From positions 310,001-374,000 of the forward strand of contig JAEXAB010000004.1 of assembly GCA_023394875.1 (NCBI GenBank): a stretch of DNA of 64,000 bases. Direction: 5' to 3'. Made by a program: the position numbers and the translations under genes. Origin of the DNA: Bacillota bacterium. Lineage in GTDB: Bacteria > Bacillota > Clostridia > Christensenellales > DTU072. The notes under the pieces are model-generated. The model worked only from the letters and a program-made list of their open reading frames with translations. It was not told where the DNA came from and made no database searches. Below are positions 33,289-42,635 of the stretch, one piece after another. Numbering within the stretch: position 1 is the first letter of the stretch; every line of letters begins with the position of its first letter.

Positions 33289-35001
33289 TCAACTTCGTTC
33301 TAATATTATATTTCTAATTCTCCCCGCCAATTTGTCTATATCTGTGTTTTCTTGCAGTGATTTGTCTCTTAACTGCAGTTCTGCCTGTCCGTTTGCCAAG
33401 CCTCTTGGGCTTATTACCACTCTTATCGGTATGCCCATGAGGTCGCAATCGGAAAATTTTACTCCCGCTGATACGTCGCGGTCATCGAATAAAACTTCTA
33501 TTCCTTTACTTTGCAGTTCCTCATAGACGGCAAAGGCTTTTTCTTTGACGGCGGGGTCGTCTAGACGCAGTCCGCATAAATAAACGTGCCAGGGCGCTAT
33601 CGACATCGGCCAAATCAGTCCTTTTTCGTCGTTACTCTCTTCTGCGACAGAAGCAAGAGCTCTGCCGATTCCTATACCGTAACAGCCCATAATAGGATTA
33701 ATAGCTTTCCCTTCGGAGTTAAGAACGGTCATTCCCATAGCTTTGGTATATTTTGTTCCCAACTGGAAGATATTGCCCACTTCTATGCCGTTTTCTATTG
33801 CTAGTTCGGCTCCGCAAATCGGACAACGTTCTCCCGCTCTTACTTTTGCGATATCAACAAAGTTGTTTATTTTGGCGTCTCTAGCCACGTCAACCCCAAC
33901 TATATGATATTCAGCTTTGTTAGCGCCTGTTACCATACCGACGCCGTTTTTCAAAGAATTATCATACACTACGGTAAAGTTTTCGGTGTTTAATCCAATT
34001 AGCCCGATATTGCCAGCCACCAACATATTCGTGTCGGTTAGAGAAGCAGGAACAATCTCTTTCCCGATAATTTTCTTTAGTTTACTTTCGTTTACTTCCA
34101 AGTCGCCTCTGATAAAACAAAGTACTATCTTTTCGGTGCCTTTTTCGAAGTAGCAGACGGCTTTAATTAATTTGTCTTCGGTAACGTTAAAAAACTTCGC
34201 CACCGACCCAATCTCTGTATGTTCACCGGTAAAGACGGTTTCCGCTGCCTTGTTTTCTACGGCTGAATTTTGCTCATCTCTTACCGATACGGCAACTTCC
34301 ATATTTGCCTTGTATCCGCACTTGTTGCAAAGTACGATGCTGTCTTCTCCAACGGGGGAAAGAAGCATATATTCGTGAGCTACGCTACCTCCCATCATGC
34401 CGGTGTCGGATTTTACCGCTACCACTCTCTTCATTCCTATTCTTTGGAAAATCCTTGTGTATGCGTCATACACTCTTTCATAGTAATTTTCCAAATCTGC
34501 CATATCCTTATGGAATGAATAGGCGTCTTTCATAATAAACTCTCTTACCCTAATAAGTCCGCCTCGGCTTCTTGCCTCATCACGGAACTTAGTCTGGAAC
34601 TGGTATATCATAAAGGGTAGTTGCTGATAGCTGTTTACCGCATCTCTGGCAAAATGTACCGCCGCTTCTTCATGGGTCATGCCTAGTAGCATATCGCGGT
34701 TGTTTCTGTCCTTAAAACGCACCATTTCTTCGCCGATTGATAGGTATCTTCCCGATTCCATCCACAATTCTTTGGGCATTACCACAGGGAAAGAAACTTC
34801 TTGCCCTTCAATACCGTCCATTTCCTGACGAATAATGTTTTCTATCTTGCGGCAAATGCGTTTTGCGGGCATCGCCAGCGACCATATACCATTACTTACT
34901 AACTTAATATATCCTGCTCTGAGCAACAATATGTGGCTCGGGATTGTTGCGTCGGCAGGATTGGTTTTGGTTCTTTCTCCAACCAGTTTTGATAATAACA
35001 T
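33289..35001 (-). CDS. proS: Prolyl-tRNA synthetase
   Basis: 570 residues, the bacterial class II type with an inserted editing domain (about 225-380). Class II motifs include FRDEARSRGGLIRVREF (motif 2 region) and NPIMGCYGIGIGRALAS (motif 3 region); the C-terminal anticodon-binding domain has VLFDDRDVSAGVKFSDCDL. GGGAG lies 5 bases before the ATG. The 56-base gap to the upstream gene is too short for a T-box, so regulation by uncharged tRNA is not indicated. Confidence 0.97.
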   Translation of the reverse strand: MLLSKLVGERTKTNPADATIPSHILLLRAGYIKLVSNGIWSLAMPAKRICRKIENIIRQEMDGIEGQEVSFPVVMPKELWMESGRYLSIGEEMVRFKDRNNRDMLLGMTHEEAAVHFARDAVNSYQQLPFMIYQFQTKFRDEARSRGGLIRVREFIMKDAYSFHKDMADLENYYERVYDAYTRIFQRIGMKRVVAVKSDTGMMGGSVAHEYMLLSPVGEDSIVLCNKCGYKANMEVAVSVRDEQNSAVENKAAETVFTGEHTEIGSVAKFFNVTEDKLIKAVCYFEKGTEKIVLCFIRGDLEVNESKLKKIIGKEIVPASLTDTNMLVAGNIGLIGLNTENFTVVYDNSLKNGVGMVTGANKAEYHIVGVDVARDAKINNFVDIAKVRAGERCPICGAELAIENGIEVGNIFQLGTKYTKAMGMTVLNSEGKAINPIMGCYGIGIGRALASVAEESNDEKGLIWPMSIAPWHVYLCGLRLDDPAVKEKAFAVYEELQSKGIEVLFDDRDVSAGVKFSDCDLMGIPIRVVISPRGLANGQAELQLRDKSLQENTDIDKLAGRIRNIILERS

Positions 35002-35057
35002 TTTTACTCCCTATATATAACCAAGGCATAACAACCATTATGCCCATAAAACCCTTA

Positions 35058-35432
35058 TTACTTCTTCGCTTTTACGACTATCTTCCAATCGCCGATGAAA
35101 AACTCCGGATAATCTTCGTTTTCTTCCAAAATGTATACTTTAACGGTAAAGGTGCCGGCTTTGGTTAGTTTATTGTCTTCGTCAAGAGACAGACTTGCAA
35201 TGCTCTCTTCCCCGAAAGCAAGGTTTTTGGAAACAGCGGCTGTGGTGCCGTCGCTTTTGGTAGCGGTAATAGATACCTTAGTTTTGTCAAACGTATCGCC
35301 TACCGTATATGTAGAATCGGCTATTTCATAACTTGTTACGGTCATAACGTCGGACTTTTCGTTACAAGCAGTCAAAACAACGGTACAGGCAAAAATTAGC
35401 AAAACTAACACCAAAACAGAAACTTTCTTCAT
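35058..35432 (-). CDS. Small Ig-like (Big_3-type) lipoprotein
   Basis: 124 residues. A signal peptide ends in the lipobox L-T-A-C (Cys23). The rest is one bacterial Ig-like domain with the Big_3 pattern Y.VGD.FD.T...I.A...DGT and a strand pair near the end (FTVKVYIL). The same module occurs many times in the 3806-residue protein at 43790. AAGGAG precedes the ATG and a strong promoter lies 45 bases upstream. It is the first gene of the proS transcript. Function unknown. Confidence 0.82.
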   Translation of the reverse strand: MKKVSVLVLVLLIFACTVVLTACNEKSDVMTVTSYEIADSTYTVGDTFDKTKVSITATKSDGTTAAVSKNLAFGEESIASLSLDEDNKLTKAGTFTVKVYILEENEDYPEFFIGDWKIVVKAKK

Positions 35433-35477
35433 AGATACTCCTTACACTTGCGCCATTTAGCGCATATTACTGTTTAT

Positions 35478-35506
35478 ATTATATACTTTTGTACAAGCAT
35501 AGTCAA
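35478..35506 (-). promoter_or_regulatory. Promoter of the Ig-like lipoprotein-proS unit
   Basis: Minus strand: -35 TTGACT (35501-35506), 17-base spacer, -10 TATAAT (35478-35483), with an A/T-rich upstream stretch. Confidence 0.85.
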
Positions 35507-35527
35507 TAATTAAATTTATTTAATCAA

Positions 35528-35557
35528 TTTTTACAAGTTTTTACACCGGTTTTTACA
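35528..35557 (-). repeat. Three helically phased TGTAAAAA repeats upstream of the lipoprotein-proS promoter
   Basis: On the minus strand TGTAAAAA occurs at 35550-35557, 35538-35545 and 35528-35535, about 10 to 12 bases apart. The first two lie in near-identical 12-mers (GGTGTAAAAACC, GGTGTAAAAACT). The array spans the parC stop codon and ends about 20 bases before the -35 element. Confidence 0.5.
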
Positions 35558-38042
35558 CCAAATCGGAATAGTGTCTACTGCATAGCGTACAGTTAACTGC
35601 CAACGGGAAAGGCTTGCCCTTAGACAGGCGGTTTCTGTCGATTAATATATCTTCGGTGTTGACGGTGTTTATAGCGTTCTTTTCATCGGCTAAAGCAACA
35701 ATATAGGACAAAGTTACCAGTCCGCCGAAAATAACTTTACCGTCGCATACGTCCATTATTTTTACACCTTTTCTGGCTCTCTTTGCAATTTCCACAGTAG
35801 AAGCTATGGTTCTCTTTGCGTAACCCTTGTCGGAAATGGATACGAACTCACCTAATAGTTCATTGTCGCAGCATTCTCCTTGCCCCGCCCACACTACGCT
35901 AGCTCCGTCAGAAAGGCTTGCGCCTATTACTCCGCCCGCTTTTCTACCCTGCAAAGGATAATCTTCGCTACAGGTATTAATAGCCATACCGTCATCGGTT
36001 ACGAACACAAGGGCGTGACTATCTTTCTTAATCTCTACAGATATCGCCTCGTCTCCTTCTTTAAGAACCAATACCTGATATTGCTCTTTGTTAACTACGT
36101 AATCTTTTACCAAGGATTTTTTTACCATGCCTTGACGGGTGAAAATGTAAATTTCCTTGTCCAACAATTCTTCGTCTAAGTTAATTGCCCCTATGGCTTT
36201 TTCGTTAGGCACAGCGTCGGCAAACATTTCGCACAAGGTCTCTCCCTGAGCCGTCCAGGACTTTTCTAAGATGGTTTCGGTATTTAGCTTATAACAGTTG
36301 CCTAGGTTACTGAAAATTATAGTTTGGTTACCCTTATCGGTATATAACAGATGTTTCGCTATTTCGTTTTTATTCTTTATTTCTTCTCTTTCGGCAGACA
36401 GGAACAGCCTCGGGCTTACAAATTTTACCTTGCCTTCGCCGTCGATTACCACGTAGCCACGCTTAGTTTGGGCTTTGGTTACGTCAAAAGGTTTATGCTC
36501 AATGTCATCAAAACAAGATACCATTACGCTTAGCCTTTTGGTCTTGAAGCGGTCTCTTATATCCAACAATTCTTCCCTTACGATGTTTAACTGTTCGATC
36601 GTAGAATTGACTATCTTTTCTAATTTTGCAATGCAAATCTTCAATTCCCGAAGTTCCCTTTCTATTCTGCCTATTTCCAGTTTAGTTAAGTTAACCAGTT
36701 TCAAATCTAAAATAGCGTCGGCTTGCTTTTCGCTTAAACAGAAAGCTTCACGCAATTTTTCTTTGGCTTCGCTACGGGAATTACTGCTTTTAATTAGTTC
36801 CACCACCTTTTCTATCTGGGGCAGAATAATAACAAAACCGTCTAAAAGATGCTCTCTGTCTCTTGCTATACGCAAGTCATACTGGCTTCTTTTTAGTATA
36901 ATAGTGCGTTGATAATTGGTATAATATTTGATTATTTGAAGCAGTCCAAGCTGTTGGGGACGACCGTCGGCAATAGCCACCATATTGGCAAAAAAGTTGA
37001 CTTGCAAATCGGTTTTCTGATACAAAACATTGAGGATTTTTATTGCGTCTTCCCCTTTTTTGAGGCGGATTACCACCCTTATTCCGTTTCTGTCCGATTC
37101 ATCGGTTATTTCCTGAATTCCGTTTAGCAAACTGTCCTTTTTATCTTCGGCTTTTTCTGCCATTTCTTCGCGCAAAGCCAAGATTCTTTGCTGTAACTCC
37201 GCCTTATTTACGTTATAAGGTATTTCCGTTATTACTATGCTCTGCCTGCCGTTATCCGCGCTCTCAATATCAACCTTGGCTCTGATGGTTACTTTACCTT
37301 TACCTGTTGCGTAAAGTTCTTTTAGGCTCTCATCATCGGCAATAACAAAACCGCCCGTAGGAAAGTCTGGCCCCTTAATAATGGTCAACATCTCTTCCAG
37401 ACATATTTTTGGATTGTCGATGTATGCAATAATACCGTCTATTACTTCGGTTAGGTTATGAGGGGGTATTTTGGTAGCAAGACCTATGGCAATACCCATA
37501 GTGCCGTTCACAAGAAGGTTGGGAAAACGTCCCGGCAAAACGTCGGGTTCGTCCAAGCTGTCGTCAAAGTTCTTTACCCATTTTACGGTGTCTTTTTCTA
37601 GGTCACGCAAAAGTTCACATGCCAGTTTTTCTAATTTTACTTCGGTATAACGCATTGCAGCCGCTCCGTCTCCGTCAATGGAGCCGAAGTTGCCGTGACC
37701 GTGGACTAACGTGTTGCGCATATTAAAATCCTGCGCCATATTTACCATAGCGCCGTATATTGAGCTGTCGCCGTGGGGATGATATTTACCCAAGCAGTCG
37801 CCTACCACACGGGCTGACTTCTTAAACGGACCGTCAGGCTTCATGTTAAGTTCGTGCATTGCATAGAGAATTCTTCTCTGAACGGGCTTTAGTCCGTCTT
37901 CCACTCTGGGTAAAGCTCTTTCCAAAATAATATATTCGGCGTAAGGCATCATATAGTCATGCACAGCCTTAGCCAGCGGTCGATTAATTATTTTTTCGGT
38001 AAATACTTCTTCGACGGCGGTTTCTTTCTTTTTCGCGCACAT
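35553..38042 (-). CDS. parC: Type IIA topoisomerase A subunit, probably topoisomerase IV ParC
   Basis: 829 residues. The breakage-reunion domain is complete: VEDGLKPVQRRILYAM, HPHGDSSIY and AAMRYTE with the active-site Tyr. The C-terminal beta-pinwheel is degenerate and lacks the QRRGGKG GyrA box in its first blade, where ILYTDKGNQTI is found; the later QGRKAGGVIG is only partly similar. This favours ParC, although the N-terminal half is more GyrA-like, so a second gyrase is possible. It begins 3 bases after parE and GGAGG lies in the parE end. The quinolone-region residue equivalent to E. coli GyrA Asp87 is Gly97. Confidence 0.85.
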   Translation of the reverse strand: MCAKKKETAVEEVFTEKIINRPLAKAVHDYMMPYAEYIILERALPRVEDGLKPVQRRILYAMHELNMKPDGPFKKSARVVGDCLGKYHPHGDSSIYGAMVNMAQDFNMRNTLVHGHGNFGSIDGDGAAAMRYTEVKLEKLACELLRDLEKDTVKWVKNFDDSLDEPDVLPGRFPNLLVNGTMGIAIGLATKIPPHNLTEVIDGIIAYIDNPKICLEEMLTIIKGPDFPTGGFVIADDESLKELYATGKGKVTIRAKVDIESADNGRQSIVITEIPYNVNKAELQQRILALREEMAEKAEDKKDSLLNGIQEITDESDRNGIRVVIRLKKGEDAIKILNVLYQKTDLQVNFFANMVAIADGRPQQLGLLQIIKYYTNYQRTIILKRSQYDLRIARDREHLLDGFVIILPQIEKVVELIKSSNSRSEAKEKLREAFCLSEKQADAILDLKLVNLTKLEIGRIERELRELKICIAKLEKIVNSTIEQLNIVREELLDIRDRFKTKRLSVMVSCFDDIEHKPFDVTKAQTKRGYVVIDGEGKVKFVSPRLFLSAEREEIKNKNEIAKHLLYTDKGNQTIIFSNLGNCYKLNTETILEKSWTAQGETLCEMFADAVPNEKAIGAINLDEELLDKEIYIFTRQGMVKKSLVKDYVVNKEQYQVLVLKEGDEAISVEIKKDSHALVFVTDDGMAINTCSEDYPLQGRKAGGVIGASLSDGASVVWAGQGECCDNELLGEFVSISDKGYAKRTIASTVEIAKRARKGVKIMDVCDGKVIFGGLVTLSYIVALADEKNAINTVNTEDILIDRNRLSKGKPFPLAVNCTLCSRHYSDLV

Positions 38043-38045
38043 ATT

Positions 38046-39995
38046 TTATCCTCCGTACTTCTGAGCAAAGGTATCAACTTTGTTGAATTTGGCGTGGCGG
38101 TAGATATATTCTTTGCGCCGTTCGGTACCTTCGTTCATAAGGGTGTTCATTATTTCGTCAGCCTCTCTGGCTTCCTCCAAAGTAACTCTGGTAAGCACTC
38201 TGGTCTTGGGGTTAAGGGTGGTTTCCCACAGCTGTTCTTTGCTCATTTCTCCCAAGCCTTTGTATCTTTGGATGTCCCCTTTGCCGGGCTTCATTTCTTC
38301 CACTAGTTGTTCCAATTCTTCATCGTTGTAGGCATATCTAATTTCCCCTCTCTTTTCCACTTTGTAAAGGGGGGGCATACCAACGTAAACTTTGCCTTGC
38401 AAAATGAGGTCTTTCATAAGATGATTAAACATTGCCAAAAGCAAAGTTCTTATATGGTATCCGTCATAGTCTGCGTCCGACAATATAATAATCTTGTCAA
38501 AACGTAAATCACAAATATTAAAATCTGCCTCAACGCCGGTACCTATAGCGGCTATTATTGTGCGGATTTCTTCATTTTTGTATATTTTTTCTCTCCTACC
38601 AACACGTAATACGTTAAGTGGCTTGCCGCGCAAAGGTAAAACAGCCTGGGTACGTCTGTCACGTCCTTGCTTAGCCGATCCGCCCGCGCTGTCGCCCTCT
38701 ACGATAAATAGTTCGCATTGGGCCGGGTCCTTACTGGTACAAGCCGCAAACTTACCTACTAGCATGGCTCCGTTAATGGCGTTCTTTTCTCTCTGCGCCT
38801 GAGTGGCTTTACGCGCAACTTCCCTTGTCTTTGCGGCGTCCATCGCGTGTTTAAGTATAAAATCTATAACGCTCTTATTTTTTGAAAGCGACAGATACTT
38901 ATCTAATTGTTCGCTTACTATGCTTTCTATAATTGGGCGCACTTCCTGATTGCCCAATTTTGATTTTGTCTGACCCTCAAACTGCGGATTTTGCATTTTT
39001 ACAGCAATAACGGCAGTCATACCCTCTCTGAAGTCGTCTCCGGTTAGGTTAGCATCCTTAGCTTTAAGTATATTATTCTGTCTGGCGTAATCGTTAAGAC
39101 ACTTGGTAAAAGCCGCCTTAAAGCCTGTTTCGTGGTAGCCTCCTTCGTTGGTCTTGACGCTGTTTACAAAGCTGTTGAGGCAATCGGTATAGGTATTTAC
39201 GTATTGTACGGCAAGGCTTACTTTAACGTCGTTTTTTTCTCCCTCAAGGTAAATAATTTTGCTTTTAGTCTCCTCAACGCCGTCGTTAATGTATTCCACA
39301 AAGTCAATAAGTCCGTTTGTATATCGGAACTCTATCATTTGACTGTCTTCTTGGCGAAGGTCAACAAACTTAATAAGCACGCCCTTGTTCAAAAACGCAT
39401 ATTCTCTTAGTTTAGTTTCAATAACGTCGGCATCAAATTCAACCGTATCAAAAACCCTCTTATCAGGCATAAAAGTGACTTTGCTGCCTTGTTTGTCGGT
39501 TTTTCCTAAAGTGGTTAGCGGAGTTTTTAGAATACCGCTTGCGACCCCTTTTTTGGTCTGCGGAGAATGAAATTCTATCTGATAAGCGGTTTTTTCGCGG
39601 TAAACTTCAACAGTAAGCCATTCGCTTAGCGCGTTTACTACGCTTGCGCCTACGCCGTGAAGGCCGGCGCTGTAATTATAACTTTCGTGGTCGAACTTGC
39701 CCCCAGCGTGAAGGGTGGAGAAAATTACCTGCACGCCCGGCATACCGCTGCTGTGCATATCGATAGGCATTCCGCGCCCGTTATCTTCTATAGAAATTGA
39801 ACCGTCTTGGTTTATTGCAACAATAATTGTGTTAGCAAAGCCCATAGAGGCTTCGTCTATGGCGTTGTCTACGATTTCCCAAATCAAATGATGCAGTCCG
39901 TGTTCGTCGGTTGTCCCGATATACATACCCGGACGCAACCTGACTGGCTCCAGCCCCTCTAAAACTTTGATGCTTTTGGATCCGTATGCCGTCAT
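38046..39995 (-). CDS. parE: Type IIA topoisomerase B subunit, probably topoisomerase IV ParE
   Basis: 649 residues. GHKL ATPase motifs are present (EIVDNAIDEA, IEDNGRGMP, GLHGVGASVVNALS), then the TOPRIM motifs VEGDSAGGSA and ILSDADYDGYHI, and the C-terminal QRYKGLGEMSKEQLW. The N-terminal stretch INQDGSISIEDNGRGMP is close to Gram-positive ParE. The length is standard for a ParE or a gyrase B without insertion. AGGAGG precedes the ATG and a strong promoter lies about 60 bases upstream. It is co-transcribed with parC; the A-subunit features set how sure the topoisomerase IV label is. Confidence 0.88.
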   Translation of the reverse strand: MTAYGSKSIKVLEGLEPVRLRPGMYIGTTDEHGLHHLIWEIVDNAIDEASMGFANTIIVAINQDGSISIEDNGRGMPIDMHSSGMPGVQVIFSTLHAGGKFDHESYNYSAGLHGVGASVVNALSEWLTVEVYREKTAYQIEFHSPQTKKGVASGILKTPLTTLGKTDKQGSKVTFMPDKRVFDTVEFDADVIETKLREYAFLNKGVLIKFVDLRQEDSQMIEFRYTNGLIDFVEYINDGVEETKSKIIYLEGEKNDVKVSLAVQYVNTYTDCLNSFVNSVKTNEGGYHETGFKAAFTKCLNDYARQNNILKAKDANLTGDDFREGMTAVIAVKMQNPQFEGQTKSKLGNQEVRPIIESIVSEQLDKYLSLSKNKSVIDFILKHAMDAAKTREVARKATQAQREKNAINGAMLVGKFAACTSKDPAQCELFIVEGDSAGGSAKQGRDRRTQAVLPLRGKPLNVLRVGRREKIYKNEEIRTIIAAIGTGVEADFNICDLRFDKIIILSDADYDGYHIRTLLLAMFNHLMKDLILQGKVYVGMPPLYKVEKRGEIRYAYNDEELEQLVEEMKPGKGDIQRYKGLGEMSKEQLWETTLNPKTRVLTRVTLEEAREADEIMNTLMNEGTERRKEYIYRHAKFNKVDTFAQKYGG

Positions 39996-40047
39996 TTCTT
40001 CCTCCTGATACTACATATTCTGTCCTAAAGAAAAATAAGTACAACAT

Positions 40048-40076
40048 ATTGTAGCATATCAAAGGCGTTATGTCAA
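40048..40076 (-). promoter_or_regulatory. Promoter of parE-parC
   Basis: Minus strand: consensus -35 TTGACA (40071-40076), 17-base spacer, -10 TACAAT (40048-40053). Confidence 0.85.
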
Positions 40077-40133
40077 TGTCAGCGGAAAAAAATAAGCCGT
40101 CTAATAATATAAGAAAAGGTAAAAATACCTAAA

Positions 40134-40814
40134 TTATTCTCCCAAAGCCTGAATAACCTGCATAAATTTTTTACTGACTTTTTGAGAATCCATAACAAGT
40201 ATATCCGAAGGGTTTTGCGCCATAATAGCAAGAATAAGATTTTTTTCGGAATCGTCGAAATACTGCAAAATTTCTATAACCGTATTGTCAGAACCGCGAA
40301 TAAGTTTTGGATAATCAATAACTACGTTTTTCCTTAGATTATCGTCTATTCCCAGCATAAAACCGGTCAAAGAATAAACGTCCTTATCGCATTTACATTG
40401 ACTAAGCAGTTTTTTACTAAGCAAAGCAAGATTAGTCCAGTTATCCTGCATTCCGCAGAGGCAAAAATTATAAAAACCTTCTATATTCCTTATATCGGTC
40501 TTATCGGCAAGCAATAATATTTTTTCTTTTTCTATATCCTTTTCCAAACTAAGTGTTGCCCCCAAAAAGGCGCATTCGGCAAGAGTCGGCGTTCTTCCTA
40601 AGTCGATTTTCTCCAAAATAATGGCAAGTTTATAAAAATTTAGGATAATATCGGCAACCATATCTTTATAAATATCGTCGTCGGTATTGACGGTAATAAG
40701 AGTTTTATCGCCTTGATAAGAAATCGCGCTCTCTATATCCCTGTTGATTAAATACTCTTTGACGTAATTAAGTAGCCGATTGTCGTCAATAATTTCAAAG
40801 CCGTTTTCAGTCAT
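40134..40814 (-). CDS. Uncharacterised cytoplasmic protein, predicted leaderless mRNA
   Basis: 226 residues from the ATG at 40814 (MTENGFEII). No signal peptide or membrane segment; I do not recognise the family. It looks alpha-helical with a cysteine pair (QCKCDKD) near residue 160. The reading frame extends to a TTG at 40850, but that codon lies in the upstream terminator and -35 element. No Shine-Dalgarno precedes either start. The -10 box ends 7 bases before the ATG, so transcription should begin at or next to the start codon. Confidence 0.65.
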   Translation of the reverse strand: MTENGFEIIDDNRLLNYVKEYLINRDIESAISYQGDKTLITVNTDDDIYKDMVADIILNFYKLAIILEKIDLGRTPTLAECAFLGATLSLEKDIEKEKILLLADKTDIRNIEGFYNFCLCGMQDNWTNLALLSKKLLSQCKCDKDVYSLTGFMLGIDDNLRKNVVIDYPKLIRGSDNTVIEILQYFDDSEKNLILAIMAQNPSDILVMDSQKVSKKFMQVIQALGE

Positions 40815-40820
40815 ATAATA

Positions 40821-40850
40821 AGTATATGAGTCGGTTTGAAAAATTATCAA
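40821..40850 (-). promoter_or_regulatory. Promoter of the 40134 gene
   Basis: Minus strand: -35 TTGATA (40845-40850), 18-base spacer, -10 TATACT (40821-40826). The predicted transcription start is at about 40814, the A of the ATG. Confidence 0.6.
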
Positions 40851-40881
40851 AAAAGCCCGTCTTTTTTTGACGGGCTTTTTG
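40849..40881. terminator. Bidirectional terminator after the alpha-galactosidase gene
   Basis: AAAAAGCCCGTC pairs with GACGGGCTTTTT around a T7 loop. It ends the minus-strand alpha-galactosidase transcript, and its downstream arm touches the -35 element of the next gene. Confidence 0.9.
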
Positions 40882-40900
40882 TCTTAATAATAATTATTAA

Positions 40901-42607
40901 TTACAGTTTTGTAGTTTTGTTCTCTCCGCTTATTGTGTTGAAAACAAGTTTATAAGTATTTCCGTCCTGCTCATAAGTTATGCTTATTTCGTCAGCAGCG
41001 GTGTATTCTGCATCCAGCACAACTTTATCGGTCGCCTTAAAGGCGTTTAACGCCATCTTTCTTTGGTTGTCGTCATAATCTCCAACGTTGTCGGATACGA
41101 ATAGTACGTTACCGAACATATTGTTTATGGTGGCAAGCAATAGTTTTTGGTCTTCGGTAAATATTAGTTTACTCTTCTTAGTTACCAACGGGTCTATACC
41201 GATAAGATTGCTCTTTCTTACGTAGAACACGTCGGGGTCGTTTACAAAGGCTCTACCGTCAAGATGTCTGCGGAAGATAGAATTGTTCATTGCGCTCTTT
41301 GCGCTTATGATTTCTTGATTGGTGTGTTTGATGTAGAAAGGATCCTTAAAGGAAGGAGCAACGTCGCTACTGATTCTGCACATATCAACTTTGCCAAAAG
41401 ACGGGAATAACGGAACTCCGCAACCCAAAATTACCTTTTCGCCTACACAATCTCTTAGAAAGTCCATAGCTTCGCACATAATCTGTCCGCGGCTCTTGTT
41501 ATATCTGGGAGTACGGCAAATAGAATATAAGAAGTCAAGTTTGACCATATCAAAGCCCCAGTCATTCAGCACTCCGTCAAAGCATTTTCTGATATAATCG
41601 GCGGCTTCTTTGATATAGAAATCCAAAGTGTAAGCTCCGCCCCAAGCTATGCTACCTAATTGCGGTTTGCCGGTAGTAGGATCTATTATAAGCCAATCTT
41701 TATGTTCTTTTACTACCTTACTGCTGCGTTGGGCGTTAAAAGGAGCCAGCCACAAGCCTGCCTTATAGCCTTTGGAGTGAATTTTGTCAACCAAATATTT
41801 CATTCCGTTGGGATAAAGGTCGGTTTTTACGCTTAGCCAATCTCCTGTTGCCGTCTGATAACCGTCGTCGATTTGGAAAATATCTACCTTATCGCCAAGG
41901 GTAGCTAGTCCGTCGATATCGCGTGACAAAATCTCTTCGGTGATAGCTCCGTAATAGTTATACCAAGAGGTATAGCCAGACATATGCTTGTATTTTAGTT
42001 TCGGTAAATCAAGTTTGGCAAAATACTTGTCGAAAACTTCGTTATAGCTACCACTAACGGTATAAATGTCAAATACTTCGTACGGAGCGTCAATAGTAAC
42101 CCCTTCTACATCCTTTTGAACAATAAGGGTATTTGCACTCATATTATGATGAAAAACAGTATAGCCGGTTCTTTCGTTTAACGTACCAAATAAGGTAACC
42201 TTGCCCGAAGTATTTATATAGGTATAAGAATAGCTATGGAATTCTCCCTTCTTTAATGAATAGCGTTGGAAATCATAGTCGCCGAATATTTTGGTAAGAT
42301 TTTTAACCGGGGTGATGAAATTTGACAATCCAAGCAGACCTTTCTGAACGTCTTTTTTGGTGTATTCTCTGGAAGTGGTCCAGGATTGGTATCCGTTTAC
42401 GTAAACTCTGTCTACGTCGGTATAATTGTAATCATATTTTATATATGCGTTTTTGAGACTTATTTTTACTTTAGGTTGTAGTGTGATTTTTAGCGAATCG
42501 CCACTGTCTTGGGCGCTTATTGAGTAATGGTCGTTTTCGTTAGCTTCGGAAATATATTTTATACCGTCATACTGATATTCAAGCATAAAAGCGTAGTTCT
42601 TTAACAT
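40901..42607 (-). CDS. Alpha-galactosidase-like glycoside hydrolase (GH36/melibiase type)
   Basis: 568 residues, cytosolic (no signal peptide). It likely removes terminal alpha-galactose or a related sugar. An N-terminal beta domain is followed by a TIM barrel with GYTSWYNYYG, FQIDDGYQ, AGLWLAPFNA and DMVKLDFLY, where the Asp in K-L-D-F (about 356) is the expected nucleophile; SSDVAPSF (about 412) supplies the acid/base. A small C-terminal beta domain ends the protein. The start at 42607 follows GGAGG by 7 bases; an upstream in-frame ATG at 42652 lies in the promoter. It is a single-gene unit with no sugar transporter nearby. Exact substrate uncertain. Confidence 0.85.
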   Translation of the reverse strand: MLKNYAFMLEYQYDGIKYISEANENDHYSISAQDSGDSLKITLQPKVKISLKNAYIKYDYNYTDVDRVYVNGYQSWTTSREYTKKDVQKGLLGLSNFITPVKNLTKIFGDYDFQRYSLKKGEFHSYSYTYINTSGKVTLFGTLNERTGYTVFHHNMSANTLIVQKDVEGVTIDAPYEVFDIYTVSGSYNEVFDKYFAKLDLPKLKYKHMSGYTSWYNYYGAITEEILSRDIDGLATLGDKVDIFQIDDGYQTATGDWLSVKTDLYPNGMKYLVDKIHSKGYKAGLWLAPFNAQRSSKVVKEHKDWLIIDPTTGKPQLGSIAWGGAYTLDFYIKEAADYIRKCFDGVLNDWGFDMVKLDFLYSICRTPRYNKSRGQIMCEAMDFLRDCVGEKVILGCGVPLFPSFGKVDMCRISSDVAPSFKDPFYIKHTNQEIISAKSAMNNSIFRRHLDGRAFVNDPDVFYVRKSNLIGIDPLVTKKSKLIFTEDQKLLLATINNMFGNVLFVSDNVGDYDDNQRKMALNAFKATDKVVLDAEYTAADEISITYEQDGNTYKLVFNTISGENKTTKL

Positions 42608-42635
42608 TTCTGTACCTCCAAATTTTGTTCTTTCA

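Noticed and set aside
35002..35057. T-box riboswitch before proS
   Set aside because: The gap is only 56 bases and has no specifier or antiterminator structure.
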